Of a DNA stretch of 64,000 nt, positions 25,601 to 36,340 are shown in pieces (position 1 is the stretch's first letter; each line of letters starts with the position of its first letter). Source of the stretch: Ramazzottius varieornatus (Eukaryota > Tardigrada > Eutardigrada > Parachela > Ramazzottiidae). The stretch spans positions 1,795,657-1,859,656 of the forward strand of contig BDGG01000006.1 of NCBI GenBank assembly GCA_001949185.1, written 5' to 3'. The notes below the pieces were generated by a model. The model saw nothing but the letters and a program-made list of their open reading frames with translations, was not told the origin of the DNA and searched no databases. The translations under genes were made by a program, and so were the position numbers.

Positions 25601-27530
25601 CGACCGATGTTCTTTTTCCCAAGGTTCAGCAACGTTTTGTTTTCTGGATGGCGCACACTTATCAGAATATAGTATAAGGAACCATCACCAAATTCTGAGT
25701 GACGTCACGAGACGAAATTTAGACCTTGTTACAGTAGTACACGAGTAACCAATGGTGTTCGACTGAAGTGACGTCATTACGGAATATCTCGTAAATTCGA
25801 CTTCTTTTCCAAATTTTAATGTGTCTTACCGTTCTCGACGGCTTTGGGACAGCACACGCCGAATTCCTTTCCAGGTCGGACATTACAGTCGAAACCACCC
25901 GGGCACTTGGAGGCTTTGATGTTGGGTAAGAGACTACAAAGAAAGTAGTCTTTTCTGTTGATGTCAACGAGAGCAGGAAGGCCAGTGGGACAATCCACTT
26001 CGTCGATAGCTCGTGCGGCACCTACAATTATAACCAGCGTTGGTGCAATAATTGATGACGTTATAAAAGGCCAAACGGGGACGAACGATCAGCCACAAAT
26101 AAACTGGTAACAGTATCCGACAAACGTGTGATAGACCCCATGGTCGATCATCTTACATCGGCTGATCGGTGGACAGGGATCCTTCACACACGTCACCTCT
26201 TCCGTGACACACTTGGCGCTCCTTGGACACTTTATATCCTATAACACGACATCAAATAACCTTATCGTAAACAAAGAGCGTTCTCGTTTGGTTATGAATA
26301 TTAAAGAAAGAATTAGATTTGTTACCTCGCAGGCGTCGTAACACTCGCAGACCGGACAGCCGTCCTTCATGATCTTGAAAGCTTGTGGGCACAACATGCG
26401 GCATTCTGGATTCGGGCAGATCCTTGGTGCTGAAACCACACAAAAAACCGTCAAGTGAGCCGTTTTATCGGCAGAGAAACTTTTGAGAGTGCGGTGAAAT
26501 CGAAGAAGGTTGCTGTAGTACAACTATGCGTGCTCTTTCTACGAGTCTGCATGGAGCCTGGATATATTATTTCAGTCACAAACACTACGCGCAGCACGCT
26601 TCTGTTTCACAGCAGTACTGGGTTATGACTGTTTTGAAATTTTCCTTCTTGTTCAAGAAATTACCGGAGCAGTTTATGGGTACTCCAAGTGGCGCTCGAG
26701 TGCCTGGGACTTCAAAGCCGGCTTGGTCGACGCACCAGCAGCGCTGTTTGGCTGCGCTGCACTGGATGGGGGCGAAGGTGCCGTTGAGATCTTCGCATTC
26801 TGGGGCGAAGTTTGGCGATGCGTCGATGCTGCGCGCAATCTCTACGGCTACTGCCTTTTGGTATTGACATGCTGCGAAGGTGGAAAAGATGGACGAACGC
26901 TAATTACTAATCCGTGCATGCGGTTGCTGGCGGTCGCGGAGATGAAAGTAGGAAACGGCGCGAGACACTTACCGGTCAGCGCCGGCTGTGGGGGCGCGCA
27001 AACCTTCGCTTGGCTCTTGGTCTGACAGCATTTCAGATCGGACGGACATTCGAGATCGCTTGAGCACTTCTGCATGGTACCCGTGATAAATAACTTTGTG
27101 GGCGGGGCGCAAAGACCCTCTTTGGTTTCTACAAAAAGTAAAACAACGTAAGAAATCCTAGAAGACACATTTGGGACTTCGGGAAATGATTTCGAACTCC
27201 AGTATCGCAAGTGGCGCGCGTTCTTGTTCTTATTGGACACAAGAGTGCGCCACTTAGAAAACCGAACAAAACCATTTCCAAGTGGCGCACATTTCCAATG
27301 TTACGGGTTGGAAGTCTGCGCCATTTGGGGAAACATCTAGTGCGATTCGCTTAACGGTGTCTCGCGGTAAAGTTGTTTCTAGTAAAGTTTTTCTACCGTA
27401 GAAAAAGGTTAAAATAGGGGAAGATATTACGAGTAACTTTGAACATGTTCCGCTTAATTTTACCTGAAGTTTGATCGGCATTGATGAAATGTACAAATAA
27501 CAGTATAAAAATGGATAGGCTGTTCCACAT
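16611..27530 (-). CDS. Giant membrane-anchored mosaic protease inhibitor (Kunitz/thyroglobulin-1/WAP/antistasin)
   Basis: Twenty-four exons give 2,081 residues in frame. In coding order: 27464-27530, 26973-27128, 26665-26871, 26326-26429, 26157-26238, 25830-26021, 25356-25505, 25049-25231, 24828-24931, 24231-24576, 23283-24011, 22644-23042, 21985-22344, 21220-21798, 20886-21095, 20613-20804, 19985-20434, 19278-19616, 19033-19212, 18237-18776, 17946-18172, 17026-17259, 16841-16918, 16611-16748. Exon 1 is a signal peptide. Seven thyroglobulin-1 repeats (CWCV core) are in exons 3, 8, 11, 12, 15, 18 and 20. Five Kunitz domains are in exons 11, 14 (two), 19 and 20, with P1 of Arg, Arg, Lys, a non-basic residue and Arg. 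WAP domains are in exons 7, 12 and 17 (two), with a partial one in exon 2. Antistasin-like modules are in exons 4, 9, 11 and 13, and lustrin-type Cys modules in 6, 10, 11, 13 and 14. A helix crosses the membrane at about 1989-2010; the 71-residue tail contains EHIYETP and ends ENLIY. Most boundaries are phase 1, as expected of shuffled modules. Predicted role: inhibition of several protease classes at the cell surface. Confidence 0.9.
17350..17510. repeat. Palindromic intronic MITE fragments
   Basis: Intron sequence with GGCGCACGTTTCCG and TATGCGCCACTTGAG (17368-17410), a second GTGCGCCACTTG near 17459, and a terminal TTTGCCCACGTCCCC at 17490-17505. These belong to the AAGTGGCGCAC family described at 28519-28643. 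Confidence 0.65.
17514..17942. mobile_element. 429-bp TA-flanked inverted-repeat transposon
   Basis: Terminal inverted repeats of about 45 bp begin CACGCACGATGAGATATTAC at both ends, and TA flanks both sides (17512-17513 and 17943-17944), as in Tc1/mariner-type insertions. No transposase is present. Its right-hand TA forms positions +2/+3 of the inhibitor's intron after exon 21 (exon edge 17946, intron +1 at 17945). Confidence 0.85.
18840..19030. repeat. Palindromic MITE in the intron after inhibitor exon 19
   Basis: Contains TATGCGCCACTTAG, GAAGTGGCGCACTTTG and TTGCGCCATTTGG, ending CTGCCCACGTCCCAA. The last part lies about 20 bases inside the intron from the exon 19 donor. Confidence 0.7.
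19705..19776. repeat. Short tandem repeat in an inhibitor intron
   Basis: About three imperfect units containing CCAACAGAACACGAAGG, in the intron between exons 17 and 18. Confidence 0.75.
22430..22620. repeat. Two tandem palindromic MITE units in an inhibitor intron
   Basis: Two GGCGCACG...GCGCCACTTGGG hairpins (about 22440-22495 and 22543-22600), each followed by a GATCTGGGTGGATTC/GGTCTAGGTGGATTC-type arm, in the intron between exons 12 and 13. Confidence 0.75.
27200..27350. repeat. Palindromic MITE in the first intron of the inhibitor gene
   Basis: Contains AGTGCGCCACTTAG, CCAAGTGGCGCACATTTCC and TGCGCCATTTGG in series, in the first intron. Confidence 0.75.
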
Positions 27531-28518
27531 GGTGGAATCCCGCCGTATTGTCGCAATCCCCGTTCTCCACATGTTCTTACGAACGAAGAACCTGACGAAG
27601 AAGGACGATGTTGTCGCTATACTTCCATGTGACCAGTCTGCAAGAAAAAGCACCAGAGTCAGTTGGAAGAAATCTAATTGCCAATGATTATCTCACATTA
27701 CCACAAGCTTGTATTAGACAATAATGATTCACTTTTCTCTTTTTTTACTTCTTCACACTTTACACTTGATCAACACGGCGTTGCAGTCAACCGTCGACGT
27801 CTCAAACACGGTAATCAAACACGTCAGCCATTATAAAAGAAACTCTCAGTCATCAATCAAACTATATCCACACCAATGATTTTTACATCACGCGTATATA
27901 CAATCACACAACACGTTTTCAGCCGGGTCTCGTCTACCAAACAGAAACTGGTTAGATGAAAGGAAGATGTGCGAGAGTGAGGAAGACAAAAGGACGTGAG
28001 GGAAGAAAGACACTAGCTTCACGTAATGATGAAAGGAAAGGACGTGGAGCATAATTGTCAAATTGGACAACAAGTTGTTGGCGCTCTGTTTAAAGTCAGA
28101 TGTCAAAGAGATATGCAAACATGGCAAGAGCTTGTAATGGCGATTTGAGATGACCGACAAGTACGAGGAACGGTACAACGTCTTGCATAGGATGGCCAGG
28201 GGTTCCCTAAGACTGTATAACCGGACTGAAGTATTGAACAACTGGCCGGATAATGTTGAGTAATTATGACACTTGTTGAGTTCTCTTCAGCTGCACCGAG
28301 GCGATCCCGCCATCTTGCGCAGCCATGGACCTGCATAAACGCATGATGGGAGTATGGGCTATGGGCAGGCAACAAGTGGCTCAACTGGTCAACAAGAAGC
28401 TCCCCGTCAACGTCGTCACCAACAACCCAATAAACAAACCCAATACATTTCCATAATCGCCACTTCAGAAATGAAAACAGCTGTCAAACGTCATGACCAT
28501 TATTTCCCCGAAACCGTT

Positions 28519-28643
28519 TGGGACGTCGGTAAATGAACTGAGCAAGATCGCTGTCCCCAGTGGCGCACACTTGGGTCCAATACAAGAGAATCGTGCGCCA
28601 CTTGAGATCACATTCGTGTTCCAGTTCATTTGCCGACGTCCCA
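28519..28643. mobile_element. Full-length ~125-bp near-palindromic MITE
   Basis: Best-preserved copy of the family. It starts TGGGACGTCGGTAAATGAAC and ends GTTCATTTGCCGACGTCCCA, with an inner hairpin around GTGGCGCACAC and GTGCGCCACTTG. Almost the whole unit is an inverted repeat. Copies occur in introns and intergenic DNA across the window; no coding capacity. Confidence 0.85.
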
Positions 28644-29317
28644 TTTCACATTTTAGTTTTTATTATTATTACCCTTATAGGTCTCTGTTTAATGCCGGAA
28701 TTTCGATTTGGGTTTTACGTGTTCCGTACCACCATTGCTTAACGGTAAAGTAAAAGAGGGGACCTGTCGTTAGTTTCTTACGCAAGTGGAAAATATTACC
28801 ACGTAGAGCCTTTTTTATCATTCTACTCCATCACGATTATTCCGTAATATTTCAAAAGAGATTACAGCGAAACTGATGATCGATCACTGAATGAATTAAA
28901 AATCTGCCAAGAAAGCTTTTGTTTGGAATTTCCAGGTCGATTGACAACGATTGACGACGATCACATTACCATGGACGAACAAGTAAACGATCTACAAGAA
29001 GCATTACAAATGAAACGTTCGAGTATTTAAATGAGTAAAAGTGAGTCATACAATAAAATGAAAAACAGACAGAGGAACTGCCAGAAAGAAAAGACACAAA
29101 ACACAAGGAAATCCTGCTCACTGTCCGCAATCAACGATTCAAACTTCCTTATGACAAAAAAACCAAGCCCTAAACTTGGCCCACTTCCGTGATGGCTTAC
29201 TTTCTCCTTCATTTCAAAAATACCTGGCAAATGCGTTTTCCCTGCCTAAGTCGAAGAAAAAAATTCTGTTGAAAATTCCAAGTTTCGGATGAAAATCAGA
29301 TTTATTCTTTGACATTC

Positions 29318-29441
29318 CGGACGTGGGCAAATAAATTGAACCAAATCGTTTTCCCAGGTGGCGCACACTTCCAGCCAATAAACAGGACACCGTGAGCCTC
29401 TTGGGATGACGATATGGCTCAGTTCGTTGGCCCGCGCCCCA
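29318..29441. mobile_element. Second intergenic copy of the palindromic MITE
   Basis: Begins GGACGTGGGCAAATAAATTG, contains CCCAGGTGGCGCACACTTCC and ends GTTGGCCCGCGCCCC; more diverged than the copy at 28519. Confidence 0.75.
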
Positions 29442-31559
29442 TTTCTGACATTTAGCTGTGGGAAAATTCAGTAGAGTACAAGGTGAAGGTCTTCGATACC
29501 TTCATACCGCTGAGAGAACCCTTTTCCTCCTCAAGATAAACAAACAGTGATGTCGTAACAATACGACCCCGCATATTTCAATGGCGGTGGAATGTCATCG
29601 CTATTATTACCAAGTTCACCGTCAGAAAATAATCACAGCAGTTCGGAACGCACGATTGCGCGACATAAGTTGTCACAGCATCATTTTCGCAGCTTGACCT
29701 ACAAATTTCACCAGAAAATTATCACCTTCGCGGAAGAGGAAAAACTCGACGACAATTCGGCACTCATGTTTTTTTCTCATCGAAGGCCAAAAATGGCTTG
29801 ATCGAAAAGAACTCGGGATTCTTTTTTGTGGAAATGTTTCCTGACAGGCGTGAGAAAAATCAGTGTTCGGTTGAATACATGTCAGTTGTTGATTTTTATG
29901 TAGATTGTATACGTCTGATACCGTTCCATCACGATGGGTCAACTACACTACTATCGCATGCATCATTGTTCATCTGACGAAGAACACAAAAAATTGCCCG
30001 GTCTTGCTTGGTACACATGCGATATGCGGACACCCAAGCAGATCGTGAAATGCTGAGGACTAAGGAGCCATGGCTAAATGCGGATGATGCCATTTACCGT
30101 GCGATAAAGTAAAGAGCATTAGCTTCCGTTTCACACCAGCCAGCGCACTATCACTCAAGCTTTACATTTTCCATAAAAAAAAACAACCGGTGCACCCCGG
30201 ATAAGTCCTAAGCAGCTTCCCACACACGGCGCCAGCTCACTTCAATCAAGAGCGAAAATTCCCATGGACCGTTCATCAACTCGAAAACCCAGTGCGGTAC
30301 TTCAAAATAGAAACCAAGGTAATTTTGTACCGACTTAAAGCCGGAAAATACCCGGTTTCTACCCAAGTGTCTCTTATTTGACCGCAACAGCGTTCTCAAA
30401 TTCAAGAATAAAAACCGGGGACCTTATGATCATCCACCATGCTAAAGATATTCGTTCTCTGACCGGAACGTCTTATGGAACCAGGTCCAGAAAATGAAGT
30501 GTGAAAGCGTACCTTCGAGATTCGAATTTCCTGGACAGGTACGGATTTAGGCAATCGTCCAGCGATGCCAGGGAGGAAGTGTTAATGTATTAGTCCACAG
30601 CAAAATTTCCTGGAGTAGTTTCTGTAACGATAAAAATTACACAGCCACAGGAGATAAACTTCAAACGGGTAAAACTCGTACAGAAAACGAAAAGCTCAGC
30701 TTTGCACGTAAGGCATAATTCTGAAGCCTTATTATAAGTATGTCAAGAGATTTTGGTCGTGCTTCGAGTACAGTACCGCGGGTATACAGCACATCAGTCA
30801 GACAAGTGCCAAGAGATTGTGGTCAAGCTGCATCGTTATGCGTAGTGCCCAATCTCGTTGTAATACCACGCCACTTTGGTCTTGAACAAACGCGTTCCTC
30901 CGCCCTGCCGGTACTCATTGGTCCAAAAGCGCGGCTTTACCAGCGTGACTAAAACAGACACAAAACATTCAGCGTACATCCGCGACCGTCTTGGCATCTG
31001 GCGGTCGTAAAACACCAAAAACATCACGCTTTTGTGATGTAAGCTTCTTCTTTATCACTGGAAATCTGTGATCAATACATCCGAAGGCTCACCTTACCGA
31101 TCCTTGACGTTGCATAATATCCAGACTCATGGATTTCGGAAGTCTCCGACAGCCCTGCGCAATCAGTTTAAAAGTGTGGCCAAAAAGCGCACTAACCAAG
31201 AGGAGTCATACCACGCTATAACAGAACGTTTTTTGTCTGGGTTTTTCTCATTTGAAAATATCGTACAATAATATAAAAGTGTCACCTAAGTCGAATTTTC
31301 AACAATCGGTTATGTCGATAATATTACGGTCAAGTCGGAATAATTCTTTATTGTTGGGAAATTCATCGTGCCTGGCTATCTTCCGATGGTACAAATGACA
31401 AGGAAGCAGGTCTAAAAGAGTGGCGACACAGCCATGCATATGCACTGTTCAACATCTATTTGACGAATCCGCCGATCTTGCCCACTCAACGACAAGCGAA
31501 AAAGCGCCACCTTGTAGCATTCGGAAACAGCAAATATTTGTCGGTGGTCGTTCCCGCCA

Positions 31560-33154
31560 TTCAAGTCACGCTCAAAGCAGCAGTGTAAACAGCAGGATTC
31601 GAAAATGGAAGAAACCGAAATGGACATTTGTACCTGCCGTTCAAAAGTCCAATGGCCTTATTCCCGTAGTCGACACTGTCCATCTCCACAAAAGCGAACG
31701 GTCTCAACCCATGACCCAGAGTCATCTTTCCGAAATGCAGTTTCGCCCGTCGAAAAAACAACTGTACCACTGACAAAGACCATTGTGGCACATCATCCAC
31801 CCTCGTGTTGTTCTTGACTGTCACGAACAGACTGGTTTGTCCCTTTCCGCGCCGATGTTTTGGAGCTTTCTGATGACGGGTGTTGGTCTTGATACAAGGA
31901 ATGGCATGGTTCGATCTGACGGATAGAGCATCTTTCGACTCGCTGTAAAAACAGAGTTATATCGTTTGTAATCTAGTAAGCACATCAAATCTTCGAGTCT
32001 CACTGTCTGTGGTTCTTCGAGAAGAACGAACGGCAGGACGGTGAAGGGAACTTGCTCGACGACGCTGATGAGGTTAGTATGCCCTTTTCAGCGCCAGTGG
32101 CTCGTTCTCGGGCCGCGTCAACCATCGACGCATTGATGGTGCGATCTTCCGGGTCCTGGTCGCCGGAAGAAAGGACAGGCCGTTGTGTCGCCTTAGGACG
32201 CGGGCTGGTTCTCCCTTCCAGCTTAATCGATGCTTCGTGTGTTGTGACATCCAAATGCAGCTTGTAGTTGCCATTCTCCATCGACACTTTTCCCCATACC
32301 TTCATCGACTCGATGGAACAGTGCATCTTCTTGAACACATCCTCAGGACCTAACGACTCTGGAAAGCCAGTACGAGGTAAAGGACATGGAGTTTTCCAGT
32401 GGAAAATTCGGACATGGAAATTTCCAAACTGCGGTGTAGGGTGGCACCACAATATCTGACTGTTTTGTCACGTGACGTAAGTCTCCGTAAAAGACTACAC
32501 AAGCGCCTCTTCAGGCCTACGTTTTATTTCTTGTCCAGGCTCTTCAACATTGGATTTTATCCTGTCTCCTGCAGACCTTCCTTTCTCACCTTTGCACCGT
32601 CAAATGACTCGGAAGACGGCTTGGCTATGATCAGAAAGACTTTCTCTATTGACTGACTTACCGTACGACGCAATCTGACCAGCAGCTACGTTAAAACAAC
32701 CTGGAAATTTTCATGTCCGAAATTCTCACTGGAAAACTCCATGTCCTTTACCTCGTAACGAAACATAATGTACCCATAAAGCTGAATCGTATATTGAGGG
32801 AGTGAGTCTTACGAGAATGCGACGGATATAAAACTGCAAAGATCCTGCATGTTCACGGCGGGATGAAAGGAGGAAATCTTGCGAAGAGAGTGCAGGACAG
32901 CCTCATCCATGGTGGCTTGGTCAGCGATCTCGGTATGTGTTTTGTGGACGAAACGCCGTCCGCTGGTCAGGCTGACGAATGTACCCGTCGCTTCCATCGA
33001 ATGGAACCACTCTTGACAACATGACGCGACGACGTCCAGAACGTTATAGACCGTCGGTTCTTTGTTCTTTTCCTGTACAACCTGCAGCGCAACTGGCATG
33101 CATGAGTTTGTCGATCCATTCCAACATTGGTACCTCGATCTTATCCGCCGGCAT
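31560..33154 (-). pseudogene. RRM/RS cluster member 1, disrupted
   Basis: First of five paralogues. The start MPADKIEVPMLEWIDKLM at 33154 is followed by an apparent 4-base insertion (CATG duplicated) relative to the other copies, shifting the frame before PVALQVV. The N-terminal exon otherwise continues to about 32812 with a donor at the same place as in its paralogues. Exon 2 (about 32390-32000) carries FPESLGPEDVFKKMHCSIES and MKVWGKVSMENG, then stops. An RRM-like piece (QWSLSVVQLFF, RPFAFVEMDSVDYG, LLNGR) lies at 31630-31820. No RS-rich last exon was found. Probably dead. Confidence 0.65.
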
Positions 33155-33932
33155 GGCTGGCTGAGATCGTCCTAACGGTCCGATACATCCGACCACAGCG
33201 TCCGACCACAACGTTTTCGCTCCTTCGGTGTGAGGAAAAAATCAAATGTGATCAAAACCAGTCGTTAACGGTGACATTGAACGCACTGTAACGTGTAAAC
33301 CAAGATTTGTGTGCCTGAGCCCTGAGAACTAGGCGATGAGGCTCCGGACAATCTGTTTACTTGCACCGTATTCTCACTGACTTTCGGCGAAATAGCCCAA
33401 ACAAAGTGGTGTCGGCATCCTAAGATGGGATCAGTTGGTCATTAGAGCAGAGCGAGCGGTTTCGGTACTAAATGTGACCAGGACCAGAAGAGCGCGGCAA
33501 AGACGACGCATATGCGCTAATTGGCAATTTGGCATTTAGGATGTTATGGGAATCTCAGGCGGTATTCTTGAGGTCTAAACTGTGGGGGAAAATAAGACCA
33601 ACGCACACAAACCAAAGGCAGCTGGATGAAGTACCATGTAGCTCCTCTCAGACCAACTTGGTCTTGGAGGATCCACGGAGGGGAACGGTCGGCAGAAAGA
33701 CAATTATGCCTTTAAATGGGCTGTATATCATGCAAGCGACAGTAATAAGGCTCGCGTTCATGGCGACGGGAAATATCGGGCTGGCGCTATATTGAGTTTC
33801 GTACTGAGTGGTCACAAGAAAAGGCAGACCGTCCAGTAAATGCTCGAATTATATCATGTGAGCAACATTGATGCGGGACAAAACGCTTACAATTCACGGC
33901 ATTTGGAAAACTGAACTACTGTAAAAAACATA
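33155..33932. other. Intergenic, no feature recognised
   Basis: Between the first cluster copy and the mariner element. No coding or RNA signal was seen. Confidence 0.4.
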
Positions 33933-35212
33933 CAGGGCGCTCCCTATAAGTTGGAACGACTTCAAACGCAGATAAAAAAATCGATATTCAACCGATTTGA
34001 TTGATTCCCAAATCAGCTGATTGGAAATTTTATGGGCTTTCTTTCTATCGGTTTCGTTTTCTCTCAAAATTGAACATGTCTTCTCCGATCTCTGAAGACC
34101 TTGGAGTCCGTATTTTGGCTCTGAGGAGAATGAAATGCAGTTGCAGCATGACAGTGAAAACTCTGATGAAGGAGGGGTGTAGCTTGGCAAAATCTACAGT
34201 GTCTAGAGTATGGAAGAGCGTCGGGAGCGAAGCCTGTAAATAATCACCGGCGAAGATTGAGAAGAGGAAACCTCGGACATCGGCTATTAGGACCCCAACC
34301 AAAATCCGAAAAATTGCCGACCTTTACTCGAGCGACAATCCTGTTCCCCAAAGATCGATGGCAGCCAAGGTAGGAGTCTGTCTTCATACGGTTAACACCA
34401 TCATTCATACGGATCTCGGTGCAAAAGTGCGGAAAAAGGCTAAAGTCCATTACCTGACCGAGAAAGCCAAGAAGGAAAGACCGTGCCCGGCACTTCCACA
34501 AATTCATCTCCGAAAATCTCGAATACATCTTGACGATGGATGAAGCTATGCTTCCGCTGGACTTCAAGAACGGATTTTGTTTACTCGTACTTGTCGAAAC
34601 AAAATGTTGAAGAGGGTCGGGTTGTATTTCCCCTCAGTAAGATCCCCCTCATTCCCCCTTCAGCGTATGTTTGCAGCTGGATTTTCGTACCGTGGACAGA
34701 CTCGCCTCTACGCTATTCCCAGGAAACCCAAGGTCAATGCCGAAGAATTCATCCGAATGGTCTTGAAGCCTATGTTCGATTTTGATGTACCAAATTTGTA
34801 CGGAGCTGATGCGCACAAAGTCATCCTCCACATGGATAGTGACCCTTCCCATACCGCCAGAAATACCGTCGAATGGCTCCGAAGCCAAGGAATCAAGTTC
34901 ATAACGAAGGCAGAGTGGTTGGCGAGTAGTCCAAACGTGTCTACGATGTACTTCTTCACCAACGGCTACCTCAAGAAAAAACTTTCCCACCGAAAGTACT
35001 CCACCGAAGTCGGCATGATCAAGGCTGCAAAAGACGAGTACAAGAAAACCGCTTTGGAGATATTTAGAAACTCATCTCGATTCTTGGCCTCCTCGAGTTC
35101 CGGCTATTTATAAGGCCAAGGGCCCGCAAGCTCCAAAATATTAGGATAAGATCACCACCGGGTATTTTTCTGTTCGCGCTCAAAATCGTTCCAACTTATA
35201 GGGAACACCTCG
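33933..35212 (+). mobile_element. Mariner-type transposon with a decayed transposase
   Basis: 1,280 bp with TA on both sides. Ends match as inverted repeats around CTCCCTATAAGTTGGAACGA (left) and TCGTTCCAACTTATAGGGAA (right). The transposase relic runs from the ATG at 34076 to 35113: an N-terminal helix-turn-helix (TVKTLMKEGCSLAKSTVSRV), then ILTMDEAML with the first Asp, ILHMDSDPSHTA with the second, and SSPNVSTMYFFTNGYL, where the third acidic residue is Asn. There are several frame changes between segments (near 34240, 34540 and 34600). Inactive, but quite intact in outline. Confidence 0.85.
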
Positions 35213-35499
35213 TAAAGATTATTCCGCCAGTTTGCTGATTAGTTTTAATCGCGAATGTCGCCGGAAACCAAGTTTGGTCCGCAAAACACACTTGCTAAAA
35301 TAATATATTTGGTCATTGACCAAGGCAAACACTACAAAATGGGTCCGATTTCGGATCCCGCAATTCGGTTTCCAGAAACAATTTCCTGTCTATGTCGTAG
35401 TGTTACGTATACGTGGTAGTCTCGTCATCCGCCCACTTGACGATCAGCCAGAAAACGCAACCTTGCTGCAACCTAAAAAACAAGTCTCGGTGTGGAAAC

Positions 35500-36340
35500 T
35501 AAAAATACAGATCTGCCGGCTCTGCTCAGGAGACGAAAATCCGAACATACTTTTCGTTCAGATTTTCGATAACCGTCTTCCCATCCAGAAAGTTGTTCAT
35601 CGTCACGAAAGCGTACGGCTTGCCTTTACGGCCCATGGTTATCTTCCGAATGGCAGCCTCGTTCTAAGAAAAACCGACCGCAGTAATGCGAAAACCATTG
35701 CACCTTTCCCGGTGCTTTCAAAGCCTTTTCGTATGGTGACAAACAGATCCAAATTGCAACTCTCTGCTTTGGATCTCTTGCCGGAAGATTTAGCAGCCGG
35801 CGAATCAGAGCCGGTACTTCCCAGTTCAGATTCAACGCTGGAAGAATCTCGACGTACTCTGTAGAGAAAGACCTTGTAAACCAACCAAAGCTCGCAAAAT
35901 CACCACAAAAGGCTAGATATCTCAAAGTGTAATCGCACCTTTTGCGCTTCCTCAAAAAAGATAACGGAGAGGACGGCGATCCTCTGTCGGATGAGGATTC
36001 CGAGCCGACAAGTTCACCCTCTTCAGTCTCGCTCACTTCCGGGATGCTGGTGCCCTCTACCGGCGTATTCGCCATAGCACTCTTCACGCAGCGATCTGAA
36101 AATTCTGGACCGGCCACATCATCAGGCGCAAGTTCAGGTGGATTCTCCAACACCAGCTGAGATTCTGTAGAAGCTGCTTTGCCCATGCTTTCTGGCTTCT
36201 TCTCCATAGGATGCGATGGCAACTTGTAGCCGTTTTCCATCAGTACCCTTCCCCACGCCTTCATCGATTCGATGGAACATCTCGAAGACATCATCCGCAC
36301 TAAGCGGTTTCGGAAATCTAAAATCAAGAGGAGTCTCTAC
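35500..36340 (-). pseudogene. RRM/RS cluster member 2, disrupted
   Basis: Starts at an exon-2-like acceptor with FPKPLSADDVFEM, where the frame breaks (bases missing relative to EMVQCSTNSMK of member 3). It then continues in another frame as CSIESMKAWGRVLMENGYK. The RRM-like portion is split between frames: LFVTIRKGFES, and later KPYAFVTMNNFLDGKTVIEN near 35550-35620. Neither a first exon nor an RS exon was found. A truncated pseudogene. Confidence 0.65.

Larger units (their letters stand above)
27531..31559. other. Intergenic region rich in small repeats
   Basis: No gene is recognised on either strand; open frames here lack domains and coding character. It holds two full copies of the ~125-bp palindromic MITE, listed separately. 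The first bases next to 27530 are promoter-side sequence of the mosaic inhibitor gene. Confidence 0.5.

Noticed and set aside
28519-28643. CRISPR-like or regularly spaced repeat array
   Set aside because: The palindromic repeats are dispersed with irregular spacing in a eukaryotic genome and have transposon-like ends.
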